A DNA stretch of 64,000 nucleotides, from positions 2,976,001-3,040,000 of the forward strand of contig JAKSGN010000006.1 in the NCBI GenBank assembly GCA_024180945.1. The letters are read 5' to 3'. Positions 10,191-21,163 of the stretch are shown one piece after another. The position numbers and the translations under genes are program-made. The notes beneath the pieces were generated by a model. It was not told where the DNA came from, ran no database searches, and saw only the letters and a list, made by a program, of their open reading frames with translations. Origin of the DNA: Macrophomina tecta (lineage: Eukaryota > Ascomycota > Dothideomycetes > Botryosphaeriales > Botryosphaeriaceae). Position 1 is the stretch's first letter. Each line of letters begins with the position of its first letter.

Positions 10191-10504
10191 GGTGACGGAA
10201 AGTAGCGGGATGGATGAAGCGGAGGGGAGGGTGGATGATCGCGAGAGGTCAAAGGTGCCCGATGCTGGAGCTTGTGCTGCGGCTTGGAGGTGCAGGCGCC
10301 GCCCTCGTCGTGCTTGCCCGCTTTGGAGCTCGAGCCACATTCCAAGGCGGTGAGAGCCTGCCAAAATGCCCGCCTGACGCCCTGGTCCGCTTCTTTCCTC
10401 ACACCACAACCTTCTCGCGCGGCCCGTTCGCTCCCTTGAGGCCCGCTCTTCCTCCAGACCATTGTTTCCTGCGCGCGTAGCGGAAGCTCAGTCTTGCGCC
10501 CTCC

Positions 10505-10799
10505 ATGTCGACCGCTTCCAAGCTCACCCTTCTCGGCACCACCGCCGGCGCAATCGGCATCGTCATCATGGTGCATTATCAGCAGCAGGCCGAAAAAGCC
10601 GTACGTGCGCACCTGTGCAGAAGACTCCCCGCCCGTTCTGACGATCTTCTAGGCAATGCACGCAGGTGTACTCCGCGATCTCGAGCAGCAGAAGCTCAAG
10701 CGCGAGCGCATGCTGGACTTCGAGATGCAGCGGAGGCTAGAGGAAGAGTATCGGAAAGTGCAGACTGTTTCGGACGGGAACAAACAGGACCTCTCATAG
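10505..10799 (+). CDS. PET117: Cytochrome c oxidase assembly protein PET117
   Basis: Small mitochondrial protein needed for cytochrome c oxidase assembly. Exons 10505-10600 and 10653-10799 (243 nt, 80 residues); the intron is 52 nt with donor GTACGT, branch TTCTGACG and acceptor TAG. A single N-terminal membrane segment (LTLLGTTAGAIGIVIMVHY) is followed by the family signature QQQAEKAAMHAGVLRDLEQQ and a basic helix ending in SDGNKQDLS. Length and order fit the family. The start is the first Met, in the context CTCCATGTCG. Confidence 0.95.
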
Positions 10800-11403
10800 C
10801 GGCATTCTGCAGCCAGTTGCCAGAGAGGAACGTCTGCGAGTGGGCTGCGCGGCCTGAAAAGGACCCGTGCTGTACTCAGAATCCTCTCACTCTTAAACAA
10901 GCGCCACTCCGTTGCCTCAGACGCCCCGATCGATCCACGAGTCCGACATATCGCAACCCTGAATTCAAGACAAGGCTATTGGAATAGGAAAGACCGCAGT
11001 ATGTCAGGATTTGATTTGTCGAGGCATCACTCTCTGCGGGCGGCACCTCCGAGGGCGTCACAAGTAATCTCCGCTCTACTGGCCTGGAATATGGCTATCC
11101 CACTTAGGTCTCTCGCGCGACACTCAGCAAGATTATATTAACAAGGAGAGGAATATACGACAGTAATTGACTGCTAGTCTGCCATACAAGAGCCATTTGC
11201 GATTCCCCGCAAAAGAACGTAGTTAGCTGGAAATGCAGGAAACCAGCTTACCTACTCTAATATTCCACCCTTGCTATGTACATTCGCCAATATACCAACT
11301 GTAACGCCGCCAAAAACCCGGACTTCACGCAAACACTAGTCCAAAGACGTGTGAATGAATTTTCGTCGCTGAATAGCCTCCCAGGCCGTGGCAGATGATA
11401 TCT
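10800..11403. other. Intergenic between PET117 and GFA gene 3' ends
   Basis: Convergent 3' flanks of two genes. No additional gene, repeat or RNA seen. Confidence 0.5.
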
Positions 11404-12200
11404 TCAGGAGCTGGGCACCTTCCTCTTTCCCGCTGGTAGAGTTTCGACCTCATCGCCGTTCTCGTACTCGACGACCTCCCACTCCTCGCGATAAGTGCCA
11501 TCGTCAGAGGCGTAGGCTCCGCGCATACGCTGGATCCTCCCCAACCGGCTATTCTCCACCATTCTCTCAAACCACGGTGCTCCTCGTCCAGGCGTCACCT
11601 GGATCGGCCCAAATAATTCCCTCCGCAGTGTTGGTTGCTGCTGTTGGGTGCCGCCAGCGCTGGCTAACGGGGGTGTCGCGGCCCTGCTCGCGGGCACCGA
11701 CACGATCCCAGTGTCATCAGACTCGTCCTGGAACAGGCCCATCTCCTCCAAATCTCTCACGTCCTGGTCGCGCAACGATCCCAGCGTCAAGGAGATGAAA
11801 TCCGCGTCTTGCGGTGTCCGTTCGTGCCAGGTCGTCAAGGGCGTGCCGCAGAAGCCGCAGAACTGGCGGCGAAGTCCGGAGGGCCGAGTTGCTGGCGTGG
11901 GTGGTTCGAAGAATGTGCGGCGGATGAGCGAAGGTTCCTCGTCCGGAAAGAGCGGGGATGCGGCGCTATGGTACCAGCTGAGGGGCACGCGGAGGAAGGC
12001 GCCAAAAGGGCTGCCGTGGTGTCGGCCTGAATGTCATCGGTCAGTCCACGGTCCTGCCGCACAGGGGGCTGTAGGTGAGGCGTACGTGTACGGAGACTGC
12101 TGTCGAACAGGACGGAGGCCCGCTGGTCCGATACTAGCGGGACTTGGACGATGTATTGGTTCCTGCCGCAGGAGCAAGAGCCGTGCAGAGTGCGCTCCAT
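11404..12200 (-). CDS. GFA/CENP-V (DUF636) zinc-fold protein
   Basis: Member of the Mss4-like glutathione-dependent formaldehyde-activating (GFA) fold family; most fungal members have no assigned reaction. Exons 12200-12092 and 12026-11404 (732 nt, 243 residues); the intron has donor GTACAC, branch GACTGACC and acceptor CAG. Zinc-ligand pairs are visible at the N-terminus (GSCSCGRN) and in the core (FCGFCGTPL), with the family phrases FGAFLRVPLSWYHSA and FISLTLGSLRD. The C-terminal 90 residues are poorly conserved and end in a basic tail (AGKRKVPSS). It could act in thiol/aldehyde detoxification, but that is not shown by the sequence. Confidence 0.85.
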
Positions 12201-12925
12201 GGTAGGCGTGGTGTATGGCGGGTGACTGTAGCTCAATTGAACGAGGGTTTCGAAATGGCTGTTCTCTAGCAGATAAGCGGCATCAGAAATAAAAACGCGG
12301 TGGCCACCCGATCCACGCGTGATCGGAAGCTTATGTGGAAAGCAGGTGGAGGGGCAGAGCTTCAGACCATCATATGTCATATCCCGGAATTCTCGCACGG
12401 GCCATCCCCGCGCTTTCTCCGGGCAGCGGCCCTGTGGTTGGAAAGTGCCCTTGGGCCTTGGGGGCGCGAACGCCCGCGAAGAACCGACCCGCTTCCATCG
12501 CCTTCCGCTCATGCAGCTCACCGCGCAATCAACCTTGCCTTCTCCCCAAACCGATGCCAAGCCGCTTGCACGTACCGGGAAAGGCTTGACGTCGGGCTGC
12601 AAGGCCGCGAGGCAGACGGGCCCGGTTGCTTCGAGCATCAGCCGGAACGGCCTGTGACGCTTCTTGGCTGAGGACGGGAGCCAACCGCTCCCTCTGCCAA
12701 TCAGCCGTCGGTCATCCTCATCGGTCCGCTTGCCCTTTTGTGGCCTGAGGCTCCAATACGCGCAGATGAGCATTTGCCTCTTCCGGTCGCAGCCATCTTC
12801 CCGCATGCGCGTGGAGGTGCATTTTTTGGGGCATTCGATTTTCATTACTCTAGCGCCTACTACCCGCCTTCTACGCGTTTCAAGATATTAACTCAGTAGG
12901 AAATGCATGCCATATATTCCCAGCC
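12201..12925. other. 5' flank of GFA gene
   Basis: GC-rich stretch that stays open on the minus strand from 12845 into the GFA gene. Its composition is not protein-like and I treat it as leader/promoter rather than an N-terminal extension. Confidence 0.5.
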
Positions 12926-13285
12926 TCATTGCCACTTCTGCCAGGGCAGCTTTCGTTTCCCGGGGTCGGCGGGGACGATGCTGTTCAATCGCTCCTCCGA
13001 GTCGGGGATGTAAGGCCCGTATTTGCAGAACTTCCAGATCCCTGGCAATCCATTAGCAGGACATCGACGACGCAGCGAGAACCGTCACCCACCCGAGGCC
13101 AGCTTCGCGTAAGAGGTGCTGCGGGAAGGTGAAGGTCGCGGCAAAGCCGGCGCGGTGGAGTCGGCGGAGTTGTTCCGCGACGGACCCGGCCGGGAGCTAG
13201 CCGGCTCTTGATGTGTGGGAGTGGAGCATGTGTTGCCGAGAGACGTCTCGGTGATGACGATGTTGCGGTGGCCTTGTGCGGTCAT
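12926..13285 (-). CDS. Small protein of unknown function, 102 residues
   Basis: Two exons, 13285-13093 and 13041-12926, 309 nt. The 51-nt intron has donor GTGGGT, branch TGCTAATG and acceptor CAG. The first 65 residues are Ser/Pro/Thr-rich and probably disordered; the second exon gives a compact conserved-looking tail, IWKFCKYGPYIPDSEERLN, ending in KLPWQKWQ. I do not recognise the family. An alternative donor 4 nt downstream (GTGACG) would put exon two in another, less protein-like frame. It may be a short mitochondrial or membrane-associated protein, but nothing proves it. Confidence 0.6.
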
Positions 13286-13749
13286 TTTCGAGGATTGAGG
13301 CTTGCTTGGGTCGAGCAAATGTATCGAGCAGGAGGCTTGCCGTCTTGATTTATAGGGCCGCGGTTGTGGACAGACGGTACCCGACGTGATAGCTGGTGGC
13401 AACGAACCACCCTCTCGCGGTGAATCATTGCGGACCTTTCTCTTAACAAGGGCGTGTTGGTATCAACGCGAGGCTTGTTGCGCCAGGGACTGACAAACTA
13501 GCAGGGCAATCAGCGGTTGGGATCACGCAAGGCACGGAAAAAGCACAACGTTGCCTACAAAACCCATGGTTCCTCGGGCCCTGTACGAATAGGATTTGGC
13601 TGACTTAACCACATCGGCGCCTAGTCCCATCGTCATCAACACTTTTGCAACCTATTGGATTCGCACTCAGCAGAGCGGAGATTCATGATACATGTGAACG
13701 GCCGGCCAGGCCCCAGCTATGACGTCGCCGGACGAAAGCATAACCATCA
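13286..13749. other. Intergenic, upstream of the small gene
   Basis: No feature recognised; promoter of the 102-residue protein and 3' flank of the amidohydrolase. Confidence 0.5.
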
Positions 13750-15413
13750 CTACACCTCATCAACCACCTTCGACGCGTCGATATACCAAGTTTTCATCAT
13801 GACTTCCTTCGCTTTCTCCAAATCAACCCCCTCCATCTTCTTCTTCAGCCCCTCCCTACTCTTCACCAGCTCCCTCGCCACATCCCCCCATTCCAACAGT
13901 TCCCTCCCCCCCCGCAATCTCCTTTCCCTCCCCCTCCACCCGCACCTCCACCAACCTCCCGTCCCTCTTCCTCACCACCCCGTCCACCACCACCGCCCAC
14001 ACATCCTCCGCACACGAATGCGCCACCACAGCCTCCACCGGGTCCTCCTCCGCCGCACAGCACATCCGCGGGCTCCTCCCGTCCCACACCACCACATCCG
14101 CCCTGATCCCCTCCCGCAGGCTCCCCACCACCCCCTCCAGCCCCACCGCCCGCGCCCCCTTGACCGTCCCCAGGTTAAACGCCGCCTCCACGCCCGGCCA
14201 CATCGTCTTCGGCACGACGCCCTTGTCGATGAACGTCTGGTGCCGCTCGCCCCGCGCCCACGCCAGGCCCAGCCGCAGCTCCTGCGCCACGCTCGCCGCG
14301 CCCGTGGCGTGGCAGTCGCCGCCGACACTGGCAACGGGCCACGCGGCGGCGTCGAACATGAGCGGGCGGCCGACGGCCATGTGGAGCTCGGTGGAGGGCG
14401 TGCTGGCGAGGTGGGCGGCCGGGGCGGCCGCGCGCACGACGGCGAGGTCCTCGTCGGTCGCGCCGCAGGCGTGCGAGAAGACGACGGTGGGGAAGGCGAT
14501 GGCGGCGTCGGCGCCGCTGGGCGGCGCAAGCACGCCCCAGTCGCGCAGCAGCCCCGGCAGCGAGAAGCCGTGCCACGTCGCGTTGCGCACCATGTGCGTC
14601 GTCAGCAGCGTCACGCCGGCGGAGCGCGCCGCGCGGAAGAGCGGCACGCAGGCGTCGCGCGGCAGGTGCCACAAGTCGAAGCCCAGGCCGAGGGTCACGC
14701 GGGGCGAGGGGCTGGCCTGGTTCAGGCGCCGGCCGAGGGTGGTGATGGTGTCGAGGAGCCAGGGGGCGGCGGTCAGGGGGTCTTCGGGGGAGAAGGCGAG
14801 GTGCGGGTGCCAGTTGGTGATGTTGTTGACGGGGGCGAGGGCGAAGATGGAGCGGATGCCGGAGGAGAGGGTTGCCGAGATGGCGATGGAGGCTGGGTGT
14901 GGCGAGTTTTGTGTGAGTGTCGCGCCTGAGCTGAGTCCCTTGTGTGGTTGGGATTGCTTACCTGCTTCGGGAGAGGTGGCCAGGTGCGCGTGGTCGAGGA
15001 CGGTGGTGGTGCCGGCGTCCAGGAGCTTGAGGCAGCCGCCCAGCTGGCCCCAGTAGAAGTCGGAGAGAGTGTAGTTGGAGGACTGAAAGTTTCCTGGATG
15101 CTGTCAGCGCACCATCTGTGATGAGAGGGTCGCAGTGCTGAGACCAACCCGCTGGCATGTAGTCCAAAAAGAGCTGGTTGGCGTGACGACCACTCAACTG
15201 TGTCTGCCAGGCGTGCTGGTGAGCGTCGATGAAGCCTGGAGCGACTATCTTGTTAGTGCAATCTATGACCTCTATTACATCAGCAGTAGGAATGTCTGGC
15301 GCAATGCGAGCGATGGTGTTGTCGGAGATGAGGAGGTCGGCTTTGGTTGGGACAACATGGTCATCCTGGTCGTGGATGAGCAAGGTACCGTTCTTGAGGA
15401 TGGTTGATGCCAT
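13750..15413 (-). CDS. AtzA/TrzN-type amidohydrolase with one frame break
   Basis: Metal-dependent hydrolase or deaminase of the amidohydrolase superfamily, closest in pattern to the AtzA/TrzN/guanine-deaminase group; substrate unknown. Exons 15413-15149, 15093-14962, 14892-13750; introns have donors GTTGGT and GTAAGC. Visible motifs: IVAPGFIDAHQHAWQTQ (HxH metal ligands), TTVLDHAHL, a His in TTHMVRN, SHACGATDE, STPSTE.HM and the metal Asp in SVGGDCHATG. The exons sum to 1540 nt, one too many: at 13906-13913 a run of eight C (G on the coding strand) shifts the frame. With seven the protein continues as GGRELLEWGDVARELVKSR to a natural stop at 13750 (about 512 residues); as given it stops about 30 codons early. 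This may be an assembly error or a young null allele. Confidence 0.85.
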
Positions 15414-16581
15414 GTCTGGAAAACGGAATATTGGTCGTGTGAGGGTGAAGTGAGATCGCCAGAAAAGCTCTGATGATACTCAAAAGGCAAATGAAAGCTG
15501 TCTGCCTGTCCTGGAGTTGCGTCTTCTCTGCAACGAATATATAGGCCTAATCACGATCCCACGCTTACACCTTCTTGCTTGGACCTGTGCCAACATATTG
15601 CTCGGCGGGGTTTCTGAAACCCGGAATTATATCTGGGCGTAGACTCCCCGCTCACGTGGTCCGTCGTCTAGCTGGAGCAAGTAAAGTACAATGCTATTAG
15701 AATGTCCAGGCATGAAGTCGGTATTTCACTCGGGATTGAGATGCAGGCGCTGAGAGCGGTCTGGCCACGTTCTTCTCAGGTAATTTGGGCAGAAGGTGGT
15801 TCGCATACGGAGAGTGAGCTGGCTTGGTGGTCGTCGGCCTTTCGCGCTTTGCGGGGAGCGACGTCTTAACGCCGTTTGGGAGTCCGAACGAGGAGACACG
15901 GAATTGAGAATTTCCAGCCCACATGACTTTTGGAGCTTAATTTGTGTAGCTCGAGGGAGGTTCGAAGGACAATAGGCCTTCAATAGGAGCTGAGTGCACC
16001 CTCAGTGTTGCTGTCCCAAAGAAGCTAGCCAGCCTGCCCGGGGGGTCGCCTGCGGAACCAGTCCGCTCGAAACCTAATCGATGGCGAAGTCCGCAAGTCC
16101 CGGCCAAAATCCTCCGTATGCGTGAGCAATTAATCGCAGAAAATATCCGGTCTCGATGATGGCAGGGCGCACTGGGTAGCATCCATCACGACGACTCCAC
16201 ACCGATGACAGCTTTTGCACCGGCGATTAGACGGGTCAAGGCTGTGCCGCACGTTGGGAAGAGGCTCGCCGAAGACAAGCTTCGCATGCAGCGGAAATCC
16301 CGCTCGTCGTGGTTGTTTCGCGGGCGATGAGTGGACGGAGGAAAGCTTGAACGCGAGTAGAGGTGGAGAGTGTGGGGTGGAGAGGTCGCTGTCGCGCTCC
16401 GCTCCCACACACGTGCGTCCTCCGCTCCACCACATTCGCCAATCCGCATCGTTGCCCGTGAACGCGACGCATCCCCCCTCGCAGCTGACATTGTACAAAA
16501 GCACACCGTCAGGCTCTCGGCGGCTTGGCCATCCGCTGACTGCGCTGGTCTTGATCCGTTGCAACGCGCTCCGCCTCGGCC
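15414..16581. other. Divergent intergenic region between amidohydrolase and sphingomyelinase-like gene
   Basis: Shared upstream region of two divergent genes. A TATA-like atatata at about 15536-15543 lies 125 bp before the amidohydrolase start. Short frames on both strands show no domain. Confidence 0.45.
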
Positions 16582-18702
16582 ATGGCGACCGCAAGCTTCG
16601 CCGTCATGGCTATGATGCACTTCGCCCTGAGTTCCGCTGCCCAGCAGCCCTCGGCCCCTGGGCTTTCATCCTACGTTGTATCTGCTGGCTTTCCAACCTC
16701 GGCCTTTTCGTCCTACTACCTGCCGCCTTCCACCACCCAGGAACCCCAGCCCGCCCTGTACGACCCGGTTTTGAACATCACCTTTCCGCTCAATCTGACC
16801 AACCCCGATACCATCCCAGATGAAGACCTGGACCCCGTTTTTTACCCCGAGCCTGTTGGAAAGCTGTCCCCAGACGCCACAACCGCTCTCTTCAATGCGA
16901 TCTTCGCAAACATCTCGGCCATCATTGAGGGCAACAGCACCGCCAGCAACTGCTCCAAATGCACCGCAGCGTTGGAAGCAGCCAAGCCAGCTGCCCTGTA
17001 TGCGCCATCTAGTGCCCCTGACGCCATGGTCCAGCTCTGCAAGAAATATCAGCTCCACTCCAACAACACATGCGAGGAGGACTTCTCCGCCAACACTTTC
17101 GGTTCCATCTGGACGCAAATCTTGAGGTTTGCCGACCTGGGTGGGTCCGATGGACACTACATCTGCAACTCTCTCAGCAGCAGCTTCTGTCCCGCGCAGA
17201 AGACGTTACCGCTGGACACCTCTTCGCTGTTTCCCAAACCGAGGCTTGCAAATGCTACCAGACCCAAGGCCAGTGGAAAGAGAGTCAAGGTCCTGCACAT
17301 GTCGGATTTCCACCTTGATCCACGTTACTCCGCTGCATCTGAGGCCAACTGCTCCACGAGCATGTGCTGCCGGACCAACGTGGAAAATGCCTTGCTCGGT
17401 ACTGGACAAATTGCCTTGCCAGCTCCTCTCTATGGTGCCTACAAGTGCGACACACCCTACAACCTAGGCCTGGCTGCGCTGCAAGCTGTTGGTCCTTTGA
17501 CCGGTACCGGCAAGGATGAGCCGTTGGCGTGGACTGTTTATACCGGAGATTTAGTGTCCCACGATCCGCAGAGTCAGCTTTCTCGTGCGTACACCGAGTA
17601 TGCCGAGACCAGCGTCTACGGAATGTTCAAGAGATACATTTCCGGTCCCGTTTTCGCAGCGCTCGGTAACCACGACAGCAATCCAGAAGCCATCGATTCC
17701 CCTCACCACTTGCCCGGCCCTCTGGGTGAGCAGCAGTCTTGGAACTACGACCACGTAGCGGGCCTGTGGCAACACGAAGGCTGGATCGGCCCAGACGAAG
17801 CTGCCCAAGCTCGCACGCACTACGGTGCCTATAGCATCAAGAACCACTACGGCCTGCGCATCATCACCATCAACACCGATTTCTGGTACAAGTCCAACTT
17901 CCTCAACTACATCAACACCACGGACCCGGACAATTCCGGCATCTTCAAATGGATGATTGACGAGCTCCAGGCCGCCGAGGACGCGGGCGAACGTGTCTGG
18001 ATTGTCGACCACGTCCTCTCTGGCTGGGACGGCACCAATCCGCTTCCCAACCCGACCGACCTCTTCTACCAGATCGTCGATCGTTACAGCCCGCATGTCA
18101 TCGCTAACGTCTTCTTCGGCCACACCCATGAGGATCAGGTCATCATCTATTACGCTAACAACGGCACCGTGCGCGACGCCAAGAACGCGCTCACGCCCGG
18201 CTGGATCGGTCCCTCGGTCACGCCGCTGACGAACCTTAACTCAGGTTTCCGTCTGTACGAGGTCGACACTGGCTCGTTTGACATCGTGGATGCCTGGACG
18301 TTCGTCGCCAACGTCTCGTCTTTTTCTGACCTCAGCAATACCGGCCCGACTTATAGCTTGGAGTATTCCACTCGCGACACTTACGGGCCTGCAGCCGACT
18401 GGCCGGCGGAGGCGCCGCTCAATGCAACCTTCTGGCACCGCGTAACGGAGGCGATGGAGGCCAACCATACGCTTGTGAGCGTGTTCAACACGCTGCAGGG
18501 GAAAAGCAGCATCATGAGTCCAAATTGTACGAATGCCGCTTGTGCGGAGGCTAGGATCTGTTACATTAGAAGCGGGAGCGTTGCCTTGGGAAGCCAATGT
18601 CCACAAGGGTGAGTGTCGCCTTTGTCCCAGCCTTCATACCTCAAAACTAACGCGATCTTCCGCAGGTACGGCTCCGTCCAAAGCGCCTTCAGCGCTTCCT
18701 AA
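16582..18702 (+). CDS. Secreted acid-sphingomyelinase-like phosphodiesterase
   Basis: Predicted extracellular or vacuolar phosphodiesterase cleaving sphingomyelin-like phospholipids. Exons 16582-18608 and 18666-18702 (2064 nt, 687 residues); the last intron is 57 nt (GTGAGT...CGCAG). Signal peptide about residues 1-20, then a saposin-B-like Cys-rich region (about 115-205, with CSKC and further Cys), then a calcineurin-type metallophosphoesterase: HMSDFHLD (Asp242, His244), VYTGDLVSHD, ALGNHDSNP, VDHVLSG and FFGHTHEDQ, which supply the two-metal site. Many N-glycosylation sequons fit secretion. The C-terminus ends GYGSVQSAFSAS, a short Ser-rich tail that could carry a lipid anchor. A downstream in-frame Met cluster at residues 9-12 is an alternative start. 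Confidence 0.9.
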
Positions 18703-20030
18703 ATATCACAATGGTATTATGATATACATGAACCTGTCGCAATCCCGTTCACATGGTGGCACGCTCTTAGAATCTGAAAATCGAACATCTCTCTCATTAC
18801 AGTAACAATGCACAGGCGCCGAGACTTGCCACACTAATCAGACGAACAGTAGCTAGCCTGCAAAGGAGATCCGCACTCGTAAATGAAGTTAATTGCACAA
18901 GAGTGGGGTAAAGGGTCTAGCCTATCACAAACCCTCTGGCAATCTGATCCCATATGCCGCCACGACCAAGCCTTGGGTCCACTGCGAATCATGGGCTTAT
19001 TCATTTCAAATTGATTGACAGGCCCACAGCTACGTGTAAGCCCCTGTAGCTGACCATACGTCAATTTCAGTGCTCTGTTTTTTTTTTTCATTTTTTTTTT
19101 TGCACTTTTCATTTTCCTTCTACTGAGTATTTTGCACATAAACATATCAGACATTCGCAAGCCGTCCGGCCAACAGCATCTGGGTGCGCATGTTGAACTT
19201 TATTACCTTCATATCTCGGGATCGTTATCTCTTTCCAGCCCCGCGGACCTCTTCCGAGATCCGGCGGCCAAATTCCACAGTGTCTCTCCGCGCCACCTGC
19301 GGGTCAGCCATATTTCGCCAGTTTGCGTTCTCGAATGTAGCTCGACACCTCTTGGGCGGGTAGCCCGGGTTTGAAAGTCGTTTCATTTTTCGGCTGCCGA
19401 AAGCCGACCTACGCTCGAGGCTCGCTTCCTCCTACCGATCTGGAAAACCGATCCTGGTAATCTGATCAGACATTGCTGCAATTGGGGCCAGCCAAGAGTC
19501 ATGCATTTACTACGCCGAAACGGCTGCCTTCTTCCCAAGCAGCGTCGCTTTAACGACATGCACCTATGCATCCCCTACAAGCTGCCAGCTTGATTGGCCA
19601 TGTTCCCTAACTTCAAACACGCTTGCCTTGGCCACAGAGCTGGAGGCTGCCGTTTGCTTCAAGGAACCCCGCGACAGGTGGATCGGCAGCCAATAAACCC
19701 CCTTAAATCACCACTATCACGCAGACGGCCCGAAACACCAAGATGCTCCTTGAGGCGGCTCAGCTATGCCCGAAGAGCTCAGCCTCAATGATTTGATCAA
19801 CGCAGCTCACAGTCAGCAGCACAGTGCCAGTCCGGCTTTCCCGCAACGCGATCCCTTCGCTTAATCGAAACGTTTCTGTCTGAATTCGAGTCAGCTTCTC
19901 TACAACCACATCATCTCAACCATATCGCGCAACAATGTCTTACCCATCGCAAGGAGAATACCGCGAAAGATGAGGCGCCAACCCGGACGTCCATGTTTGA
20001 AGCTATGTTTGGACTCAGCCGAGACGATCA

Positions 20031-20057
20031 TGCCCTCCCTCCCTCCCTCCCTCCCTC
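20031..20057. repeat. CCCT/CCTC microsatellite in promoter
   Basis: About six tandem ccct units immediately upstream of the TATA box of the KR-repeat gene. Pyrimidine-rich tracts before the start site are common in fungal promoters. Confidence 0.7.
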
Positions 20058-20065
20058 ACCCCACG

Positions 20066-20074
20066 CATATATAG
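20066..20074 (+). promoter_or_regulatory. TATA box of the KR-repeat secreted protein gene
   Basis: The string catatatag lies 150 bp upstream of the chosen ATG and just after the pyrimidine tract, a usual TATA/start-site arrangement for a strongly expressed secreted protein. Confidence 0.55.
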
Positions 20075-20224
20075 AAAGGGTCCCGCTTCCTGTGAAGATC
20101 GATCTGTAAACTGCCGCGCACGTTTCCTCCAAAGGCCCTACCAGCGCTTCCAGACTCCTCTTTTCCGCCTTTCCTCCCTCTCCCCGTATACGAAGCGAAG
20201 CGGATCATACACATCACTGCCGCC

Positions 20225-21163
20225 ATGAGGGGCCCCATACTCATCAGGGCATTCATGCTCGCCGGCCTGGCTGCCGCGCAGATCGACGTCAGCGGTAACA
20301 GTGACGACAGCGTCGTTGCCAAGGTGAGCCTTCCAACAATTCCCCGCTCTCACAACCCAGTCCCCGTGTAAGTGACGCGCATGCTGACCCTACGCGTCTT
20401 CTTCCCAGCGCCAAGAAACCGTCACCATCACCCCCGGCCCCTCCCTCAACCTCACCGACGAGGAGATCGCCAACCTCGGCGACCCCGGCGACCTGCGCCG
20501 CATCGACAAACGGCAAGACCCTGTCATCGCGGACATCCAGCCGGGGACGCCCGAGAACTTGACGGAGGAGGAGATCGCGAGTCAGGGCGAGCCGGGCGAT
20601 TTGCGGAGGATCGGCCGGAGGGGCGGAATGGTGGTGGTGGCGAGGGCGGAGAGTAGTGAGAAGGAGGAGGAGGAGGAGGAGGAAGGCGGTGATAGGATCG
20701 CGAGCATCCGCAGATCGGCGGCGGGCGCGGGTCGAGGAAGGAGAGGCGCGCCCCGCAGGACGAGGCCGGCTCGCAGACCGTCGATGTCGCGGATTTGGTG
20801 GCCGGGAGTGGGAATGCCACGGATCCGAGTCAGATCGAGGCCGGGCAGACGAGGAGGATTAATTGGCCCAAGAAGGATAAGAGGGAGGAGGAGGAGAATG
20901 ACGATGATGGCACGCAGACGGTCAATGTGGGTGATTTGGGCAGCGTGAATTCGACGGATCCGAGTTTAGTTGATGGGAGTGATACGAGACGCATTCATAA
21001 TCATGCGTCGAGAATTGCGGCGTTGCCGGTGGAGAAGAGGGAAGGTGCTGCTGCGGAGGATAGTCAGGCCGGCGGCGCCGGGGGGAAGGTTGGCGGCAGT
21101 AGGGGTGGGAGGTTGCCGGTTGGCAGGAGGATGAGGTTTGGGAGGAGGCAAAATGATCAGTGA
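20225..21163 (+). CDS. Secreted protein with KR-separated repeats, possible kexin-processed precursor
   Basis: Exon 1 is 20225-20323 and exon 2 20409-21163, intron 85 nt (GTGAGC...CCCAG). The protein starts with a hydrophobic signal peptide (residues 1-19, ending LAAAQ). The splice joins Lys33 to Arg34, making the first KR. Two repeats follow: Q35-R68 and Q69-R104, both of form Q..V...P....NLT[DE]EEIA..G[DE]PGDLRRI, the first ended by KR and the second by GRR. Further 3', in another frame, come two related units (SQTVDVADL...NATDPS...TRRI and TQTVNVGDL...NSTDPS...TRRI), each followed by KR, then a Gly/Arg-rich tail. Exon 2 has one frame change between about 20630 and 20760; a short intron from 20631, 20634 or 20637 to 20713 would fix it, as would an indel. 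Dibasic sites between repeats suggest Kex2 cleavage into peptides. No known family recognised. Confidence 0.7.

Larger units (their letters stand above)
18703..20224. other. 1.5-kb intergenic region
   Basis: No gene recognised. It holds interrupted T runs near 19079-19102 and, close to the next gene, a CCCT/CCTC microsatellite. Confidence 0.45.

Noticed and set aside
12201..12845. 215-codon in-frame N-terminal extension of the GFA protein
   Set aside because: The GFA fold starts at the Met at 12200; the upstream text has no protein-like pattern and family members start where this one does.
13655..14929. 424-codon plus-strand open frame
   Set aside because: It is antisense to the conserved amidohydrolase and its His/Arg/Pro-rich composition is that of a GC-rich shadow.
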